NCBI GenBank assembly: GCA_020433835.1
Contig: JAGRBY010000206.1
Span: 1-10,864 of the forward strand
Length of the DNA stretch: 10,864 nucleotides
Direction of reading: 5' to 3'
From: Anaerolineae bacterium
GTDB lineage: Bacteria; Chloroflexota; Anaerolineae; 4572-78; J111
Shown: in pieces, positions 5,911 to 10,864 of the stretch
How the letters are laid out: every line of letters begins with the position of its first letter
How positions within the stretch are numbered: position 1 is the first letter of the stretch
Program-made: the position numbers and the translations under genes
Notes under the pieces: generated by a model
Told to the model about the DNA's origin: nothing
What the model saw: only the letters and a program-made list of their open reading frames with translations
Databases searched by the model: none

Positions 5911-8900
5911 CTAGTTTTCGTCCGCACTCATATCGGGAGGTGTGCTTCGAGCGTCCAGGTCAATATCGACCGCTGGAGCGCTGACACCATCGAAGCTGGC
6001 CGCACCTTGATTGATGGTCGGCGATCCGTTGCTCAGATGATAGTCGCCCTGGTTGTCGCCAGGTGTCGCCGAAATGGCCACCCCGATGAACGCCGGCGCT
6101 CCCAACAGCGGCAACGCATGGAAGTTAAGGTCGATGGGGGTTTCCAGGAATGGGTCACCGATGAGGCAGTTGTTACCGCCGCTCGTACAGCCGTCGTAAT
6201 CTTTCGTCAACAGTGAGAAGTGGGGACTCATCGTCTCCGGTATGGCGGGCAAAAATACCTCTAAGTCGATGATGCCATTCAACCCGACAATAGTCGATAG
6301 CGGATTCAGCGGATCTGCTCCATCGTTCAGATACCAAGCCCGGTTATCCCAGACGACGTTGTTGAACATCAGTGGGTCACTGAAGTCGGTCGGCGGTGTC
6401 GGGTTGCGGTCCAAGAGGGCCGCGCTGTGGGGCTGGCTGGCGATACCGGCGACGTGCGGGCAGCTACCCAGGGCCGGTGGGCCGCAAGTCAAGCGATCGG
6501 CGTCTTCGGCCGTGGCGGTGGAGACGTTGCGGGCCACGGTGTTGTTGACGATCTCAACATCGAGCGCGTCATCAAGAGCCATACCGCCGCCTACATCGGT
6601 CGCCAGATTATTGACCACCATGTTGTTGACGATACGCACCTGACCATCGACCGGCATCAGCAAGCGTATACCGCCGCCATCGTCGTTGCTGAGGTTGTGT
6701 TGAATTAGGTTACGCTCGATGGTTACGTCACCGGAACCGGCTGACAGCGAGCCGGGCTGGATCGGCAGCTCGCCGGCGATCATGATCCCGCCGCCTTCGT
6801 CAAAGGCTGAGTTGAAGACAATCTGGTTGTCGTGGATTTGTCCACCGTCACTCAACCCAAAGTGAGAGATGCCGCCGCCGTACTCGGCCGACTGATTACC
6901 GCAGATGACGTTATGGTCGATCTCGTAGTTATCTGCATTGTTGAAGATAGCGATGCCGCCCGCCAGAATCAGGCCACCGTTATTGAGTACCCGATTGTGG
7001 TGGATGCGAATATCCTGGTTGAAGTTATTTCCAACGTAGGCCTGGCCCAGAATGATGCCGCCACCGGCGTTGCCGGCGTTAGACTGGATCAGGTTGTTGC
7101 TAACCATCAGGCGTCTGGCCTGGGCATGGGCGTAGATACCACCACCCTGAGACGGCGCAGCCGAATTGCCGGCACGGGCCGAGTCGCCGCCGATGATAGT
7201 GAAACCATCGATCTGGGTTCTGAAGTTGTTATTGTTATGGGTGCCACTCGATGTAGCCACCACGGTGACAGCCTGTCCAATCGGAACCAGGCCACCGGCT
7301 TGCGGTCCTACCGGGTTAATGGCGGCCATCTTAGCCTCCCAGGCATCCGTATCAAAGTTGGCACCCGCACCAAAGCCGAGGAAGCGGCCATCGATACTCG
7401 TCGCGTCGGGGCCGTAGCCTTGCAGTTTGACATTCTTGTAAACGATGGGGCTTTCGAAGTAGGTACCCGGATGGACGATGATCAGGTCACCGTTGGTGGC
7501 TGCGTCAATAGCGGCCTGGATAGTAGCAAACGTCTGGCCTGCGCCGACGTGCTTGATAGGTGGCCTATAAGCAGGGCCGCCTCCTTGGCCCAATATGTGG
7601 AAGGTGATGCCGGTGGGGCTGACCTGGCCGTTGGCATTTCTCACCAACAACTGATGCACACCTTGCGAGGGGCCAGTTGGGCCACCGGGGATAGTTGTCT
7701 GAATCTGGTTCGCGCTCCAACTGCTGGGCGATATTGTGGCTCCGTCTAACATAACCGATGGGTTGTCGAAGCCCGTGCCATTTATCGTGATGGGGATGGC
7801 ACTACCTTTGTTACCATAGACAGTCGATACGCTTTGCAGGTCGGGTGTGCCGGTGGAAACGTTACACAACGGCGGATTGTCGAAGCCAAAGCCGGTAATC
7901 GGGGTCAAGGCCACATCTGCGTAGGTCGTCTTGCCGGTCCAGACGTCCAAGGGAAGCGTCAGGGTGGCGTAGGCCGGGTTCCAGTTGGACAGCGGATGAA
8001 GCGGATCTTGACCGGGGTAGTTGCCTACCACCAGGTACATGGCCGGACAGACACCACCCGGTGTGGGGCACAGCCGGGTATAGCCGGAGGGCAGTAGTAC
8101 CTCAAAGAAACCATCATCGTCAGTGTTGACCACGGTAATCTCATTACCCTGGAAGTCCAGGATACCGACCGGTGTATTGGGCACGCCCTTCTTGCCTTGG
8201 AACATAACCGAGCCAGGGTCAAACTGAACGTTTAGGTCGTCGAACAGGACACCCCGGATAAAGCCGGGCGGTGGTACTTCGGCCGTGCCGGTGAAGTCGG
8301 TCGAGTCGCTGTCGTCGAAGTTGGTCATCACATAGAATTCGGCCGGCGGGTTGGTTCCGTCGATAACCCGCACGAACTTGCTGTCACATAACGGCGTCGG
8401 TGTGCTGTCGGCTGGGTTGCGCGGATCGTTAACTATGTGCAGTGGTCCGGCGCAGGCCGGCGGCGGCACTTGCGGAATAAAGTCATCGCCCTGATCGGTG
8501 TTCTGATCCTCTTCTTTGATGTGTCGGTAGCCGGGGGGAGCGACCATCTCAACAATGTAAGCGCCCTTCGGCGTGTCTTCAAAGGCGTAGCCGCCATCAA
8601 ACACACCATCCTGAATCTGGCTCATGTTAAGGGGCACTTCCAGACAATCGGAATCATTTATTGTTCCACCCAGTAAATTGGAATAGACACAGTTCGTGGG
8701 ATGATTTTCAATGTAAGAGTCTGTTGCGACGGAGTCGACCAGGTCTCCTGAGTCGGGGTCCGTTCCTGTCGCGGTAGAAACTCTTTGGTATTCACCCGCG
8801 CCATAGGGGCAACCGGGGCCAGCGGCTGTACAGGAGATCGGCTGCTGGTTAGCATCGAGGGCTGCCTCATAAAGGTTAATCGTCACATTGGGGACGCCCG

Positions 8901-10864
8901 GTTCGTAATCCTCAGCCGCAGCCAACCTGGGGTTAAACTCGTTGCGGGTAGCGGCGTAGTGGACGATACCGGAGATACCACCGTTTTCGCCGGGTCCATA
9001 AGGTGCCTTGCCAGTATCAATCCAGTGGTAGAAGCCGGCCAGCGTGATCTCGGCTTGCAGCAGCGAGGCCGCGCCAAATTCGGCCGGGCCGTTCTGTGGA
9101 TCGTAAGGATAGCCGGTGGGGATAGGAGTCAGGCCATCGCCGGGGAATTCGGTGAAATAGCCGGTTGTGCTCATCTGCTTCAGGCGGCCAAAGCCCACCT
9201 CCCAGATGAGGTAGTGCCCGTAGGGGAAATGGGTGGGGAAATCATAGTAGCCATCCGCATCGGTAAACGTGGCGTACTTGATCGATCCGTCATTAAAACG
9301 AATGTCAAGGTCCTGGTTGGGCAGTCCCTTTTCACAGGTAGCGGCATTGTAAGGATCAATTCCACCGCCGGCATCATAGCAGTCACGGATACCGTTCCCG
9401 GCACCGCCAGAAATTTCGGTACCATCTTTGGTCACGCCATCGTCGATGTACGTGTAACCCTGGATCTGACCGAACCACCTTGGCATAAGAATATCGCCGA
9501 TGTTAACATCCTCGTTATCGCCAACCTGAACCGTAGCAAAGGAGATAATGTAGAGTTGTGGCTCATCCCAGTAAACCAATTGGTACGTGCCGACAGGTAC
9601 GTTGGGGATAGTGAAGGTGCCATCAGAGTTGCCACGGCCGGTGTAAACCTGTTCGTCATTACCGCTTAGGTTGTTAAGGGCGATATAGGGCCTATCAACT
9701 GCCTTACCCGGTTCAACCTGAAACTCGCCGCCGGCCTCAGAGGCTTCGCGTACGCGCCCCGTGATAGAGCCGCCGCCAGCCGTATTATTGGTCGGACAGT
9801 CATCCGAGGTGCTGCCGAAGCTGCACTCGTGGACGAAACCAATTGCTACCGCCGGCCCGAGCACGCCCGCCTCGGTGATAAAGCCTTTGTTACCTTCCTC
9901 TACCCAGGCATCAACGGTGTGGGTGCCTTCGATGGTGCTAGTCTGAATCCATCCCTCTCCATCCGGCGGAACGACAAAGGCGCCATACTTGCCTGGACCA
10001 AGGTTGGGGATGGTGACCTCGCCGTTGGCGTCGGTCAAGCACTGGCCGCCGGTGTCAGGGTCAGGATTCCCGGCCCCGTCATACTTAGTGCAGATCGGGT
10101 TGCCGTAAAAATCCACCGAGACTTCGCCGGTACCATCTTCGAGCAATATGGCAAAGCCCTCTAGCCCCTCCTCGACCGGAACGTCGGGGGCACCGTTAAC
10201 CATAAGGTTATCGTGGTGAACGACCACATTGATCGAAGCCAGGGGCAGTGGCCCGGGTACCAGGCCCACAGCGACAGTGTCGTCATCAGGCACCGAGAAG
10301 TGCTTGCCGCTCATCTTGTAACCACCCGGCGTTGGGGGGAAAGGTCCGCCCATGACGGAAACCAAATATTTTTTGCCATCCGGCAGGCAGATGGTGGCGG
10401 AGGTATCATCACCAACAGCCATGACCGGGCTGTAGCTGCGGGGACTATTGAGCGATGGGGGATATCCCTCATCGGCCTGATTGGCGATATCCTCGTTAAC
10501 AATAAATCGAAAACCGGGGTCGTTTGCCAGATCAGCATTGGTATCGCGGTCGAAAGCCGTAATAGTTACAGCGTGCGAACCCGGATATGTATCAGCAGTA
10601 CCGCAAATCCACGGTCCCATTGCCGGCCCCGAGGCCGTAACAAAAGTCGCCTGAGGCGCGACTTCGGCGGTTGGTTCGGATGTGATAGGTTCCGCAGTTG
10701 GTTCTGTGGCGGGTAGAATAACCGGTTCTGATGTCGGTTCCGGAGTCGCCTCGTCAGCAGGTGGAGCGATAGGTTCTGCGGTCACTTCAGAGGTTGCTTC
10801 CTGACTGGGTTCCGGCAGAGGTTCTGATGTCGCTTCGGTAGTCGGTTCCGACGTGGGTTCTGCT
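5911..10864 (-). CDS. Giant modular extracellular protein: SdrD-B-like domains, IPT/TIG, parallel beta-helix (N-terminus off window)
   Basis: The frame is open to the right edge, so the true start and any signal peptide are missing. The GTG at 10783-10785 lies inside a repetitive EPTSEP linker and is unlikely to be the start. At least 1650 residues are visible. Numbering from that GTG: an acidic Pro/Thr linker (to about 42); a first beta-domain region (about 45-320); carboxypeptidase-regulatory/SdrD-B-like domains (about 338-435, 438-530, 600-760, 840-960) with DANGEVTIPNLGPGKY, DGTFTIPNVPVGTY and DADGYYDFP hallmarks; an IPT/TIG domain (about 978-1066); and a right-handed beta-helix (about 1080-1480) opening with GAGQTFATIQAAIDAATNGD. 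A choice-of-anchor-Q-like end (about 1580-1624, DYHLSNGSP...DMSADE) closes it, with no sorting signal after. Many Cys pairs fit an extracytoplasmic location. The family suggests a surface adhesin or scaffold; no lyase catalytic residues were recognised. Confidence 0.88.
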   Translation of the reverse strand, partial: AEPTSEPTTEATSEPLPEPSQEATSEVTAEPIAPPADEATPEPTSEPVILPATEPTAEPITSEPTAEVAPQATFVTASGPAMGPWICGTADTYPGSHAVTITAFDRDTNADLANDPGFRFIVNEDIANQADEGYPPSLNSPRSYSPVMAVGDDTSATICLPDGKKYLVSVMGGPFPPTPGGYKMSGKHFSVPDDDTVAVGLVPGPLPLASINVVVHHDNLMVNGAPDVPVEEGLEGFAILLEDGTGEVSVDFYGNPICTKYDGAGNPDPDTGGQCLTDANGEVTIPNLGPGKYGAFVVPPDGEGWIQTSTIEGTHTVDAWVEEGNKGFITEAGVLGPAVAIGFVHECSFGSTSDDCPTNNTAGGGSITGRVREASEAGGEFQVEPGKAVDRPYIALNNLSGNDEQVYTGRGNSDGTFTIPNVPVGTYQLVYWDEPQLYIISFATVQVGDNEDVNIGDILMPRWFGQIQGYTYIDDGVTKDGTEISGGAGNGIRDCYDAGGGIDPYNAATCEKGLPNQDLDIRFNDGSIKYATFTDADGYYDFPTHFPYGHYLIWEVGFGRLKQMSTTGYFTEFPGDGLTPIPTGYPYDPQNGPAEFGAASLLQAEITLAGFYHWIDTGKAPYGPGENGGISGIVHYAATRNEFNPRLAAAEDYEPGVPNVTINLYEAALDANQQPISCTAAGPGCPYGAGEYQRVSTATGTDPDSGDLVDSVATDSYIENHPTNCVYSNLLGGTINDSDCLEVPLNMSQIQDGVFDGGYAFEDTPKGAYIVEMVAPPGYRHIKEEDQNTDQGDDFIPQVPPPACAGPLHIVNDPRNPADSTPTPLCDSKFVRVIDGTNPPAEFYVMTNFDDSDSTDFTGTAEVPPPGFIRGVLFDDLNVQFDPGSVMFQGKKGVPNTPVGILDFQGNEITVVNTDDDGFFEVLLPSGYTRLCPTPGGVCPAMYLVVGNYPGQDPLHPLSNWNPAYATLTLPLDVWTGKTTYADVALTPITGFGFDNPPLCNVSTGTPDLQSVSTVYGNKGSAIPITINGTGFDNPSVMLDGATISPSSWSANQIQTTIPGGPTGPSQGVHQLLVRNANGQVSPTGITFHILGQGGGPAYRPPIKHVGAGQTFATIQAAIDAATNGDLIIVHPGTYFESPIVYKNVKLQGYGPDATSIDGRFLGFGAGANFDTDAWEAKMAAINPVGPQAGGLVPIGQAVTVVATSSGTHNNNNFRTQIDGFTIIGGDSARAGNSAAPSQGGGIYAHAQARRLMVSNNLIQSNAGNAGGGIILGQAYVGNNFNQDIRIHHNRVLNNGGLILAGGIAIFNNADNYEIDHNVICGNQSAEYGGGISHFGLSDGGQIHDNQIVFNSAFDEGGGIMIAGELPIQPGSLSAGSGDVTIERNLIQHNLSNDDGGGIRLLMPVDGQVRIVNNMVVNNLATDVGGGMALDDALDVEIVNNTVARNVSTATAEDADRLTCGPPALGSCPHVAGIASQPHSAALLDRNPTPPTDFSDPLMFNNVVWDNRAWYLNDGADPLNPLSTIVGLNGIIDLEVFLPAIPETMSPHFSLLTKDYDGCTSGGNNCLIGDPFLETPIDLNFHALPLLGAPAFIGVAISATPGDNQGDYHLSNGSPTINQGAASFDGVSAPAVDIDLDARSTPPDMSADEN
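6526..7152 (-). repeat. Parallel beta-helix coils (GGGI ... N-N-x-V-x-x-N)
   Basis: Inside the giant protein, about seven coils of roughly 27-39 residues each carry a Gly-rich GGGI/AGGI/GGGM turn (near residues 1213, 1241, 1275, 1303, 1331, 1370, 1399). Each is followed or preceded by an Asn ladder of the type HNRVLNN, HNVICGN, DNQIVFN, RNLIQHN, NNMVVNN, NNTVARN. The pattern is that of pectin-lyase-fold helices and resembles Pmp-type repeats. Such folds bind or cleave polysaccharides or act as adhesins; here only the fold is supported. Confidence 0.75.
7588..7854 (-). other. IPT/TIG domain region of the giant protein
   Basis: Residues about 978-1066 (numbered from the GTG at 10785) show the IPT/TIG pattern: a start 'GTPDLQSVSTVYGNKGSAI', the ITINGTGFDNPSVMLDG core, and an end HQLLVRNANGQVSPTGITF. 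The domain is an immunoglobulin-like fold common in extracellular bacterial proteins, and here serves as the joint between the SdrD-like stalk and the beta-helix. Confidence 0.8.
10660..10864 (-). repeat. Low-complexity Glu/Pro/Thr/Ser linker of the giant protein
   Basis: The frame encodes repeating PE-P-T-S-E-P style units (EPTSEP, EPTAEP, EPITSEP, EATSEP) right up to the window edge. DNA repeats of the GGTTC-(T)GATGTCG type are visible on the plus strand. Such acidic, Pro-rich linkers commonly separate a signal peptide or anchor from folded domains. They also show that the coding frame extends upstream of the GTG at 10785. Confidence 0.85.

Noticed and set aside
6346..7548. Pectate lyase activity for the beta-helix of the giant protein
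   Set aside because: Only the fold and Gly/Asn coil pattern are visible; no lyase catalytic or calcium-site signature could be recognised.
6832..7749. Long plus-strand open frame (305 codons) opposite the giant gene, and others such as 8785-9669
   Set aside because: They lie wholly antisense to a clearly domain-bearing gene, have no recognisable domains and no supporting ribosome binding sites. They are by-products of GC-rich codon use on the other strand.
10783..10785. GTG as the start codon of the giant protein
   Set aside because: The frame stays open to the window edge and encodes the same EPTSEP-type linker upstream. There is no Shine-Dalgarno sequence and no signal peptide after the GTG.

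Overview
The window carries four large genes, all on the minus strand and read from high to low coordinates: a giant modular surface protein whose N-terminus lies beyond the right edge (5911-10864), then three cupredoxin/multicopper-oxidase (MCO) paralogues at 4486-5769 (MCO-A), 3211-4470 (MCO-B) and 322-3168 (MCO-C). No rRNA, tRNA, CRISPR array or transposase gene is seen. Organism: the Tat-exported MCO, Thr/Pro/Glu 'EPTSEP' linkers, DUF11 and SdrD-B-like modules, and a choice-of-anchor-Q-like end without LPXTG or PEP-CTERM signals resemble the accessory secretome of Chloroflexota (Anaerolineae-like). No phylogenetic marker is present, so this is a weak inference.

Layout by region. 1-321 is AT-rich on its left side and non-coding; it holds two inverted repeats. 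322-5769 is a tight three-gene MCO block with gaps of 15 and 42 bases, each gene with a good Shine-Dalgarno sequence. 5770-5910 is a 141-base gap with a strong hairpin and a possible 18-codon leader ORF that overlaps the MCO-A start. 5911-10864 is the giant protein: acidic Pro/Thr linker, several SdrD-B/carboxypeptidase-regulatory-like beta domains, an IPT/TIG domain, a right-handed parallel beta-helix and a terminal choice-of-anchor-Q-like segment.

Main observation. The three MCO paralogues have complementary copper-site losses. MCO-A keeps every expected ligand in cupredoxin domain 1 (HTVHWHG, and HCH...H....M) but has lost nearly all in domain 2. MCO-B has lost all in domain 1 but keeps the domain-2 motifs HPFHPHG and HSH. 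MCO-C has lost all of them and carries three DUF11 repeats instead. In known two-domain MCOs the trinuclear copper cluster forms between domain 1 of one subunit and domain 2 of the next. The pattern therefore suggests a split oxidase with a shared active site assembled from MCO-A and MCO-B, with MCO-C as a copper-free structural or anchoring partner and the giant protein as a possible surface scaffold. This is a hypothesis from ligand alignment by eye; the substrate is unknown.
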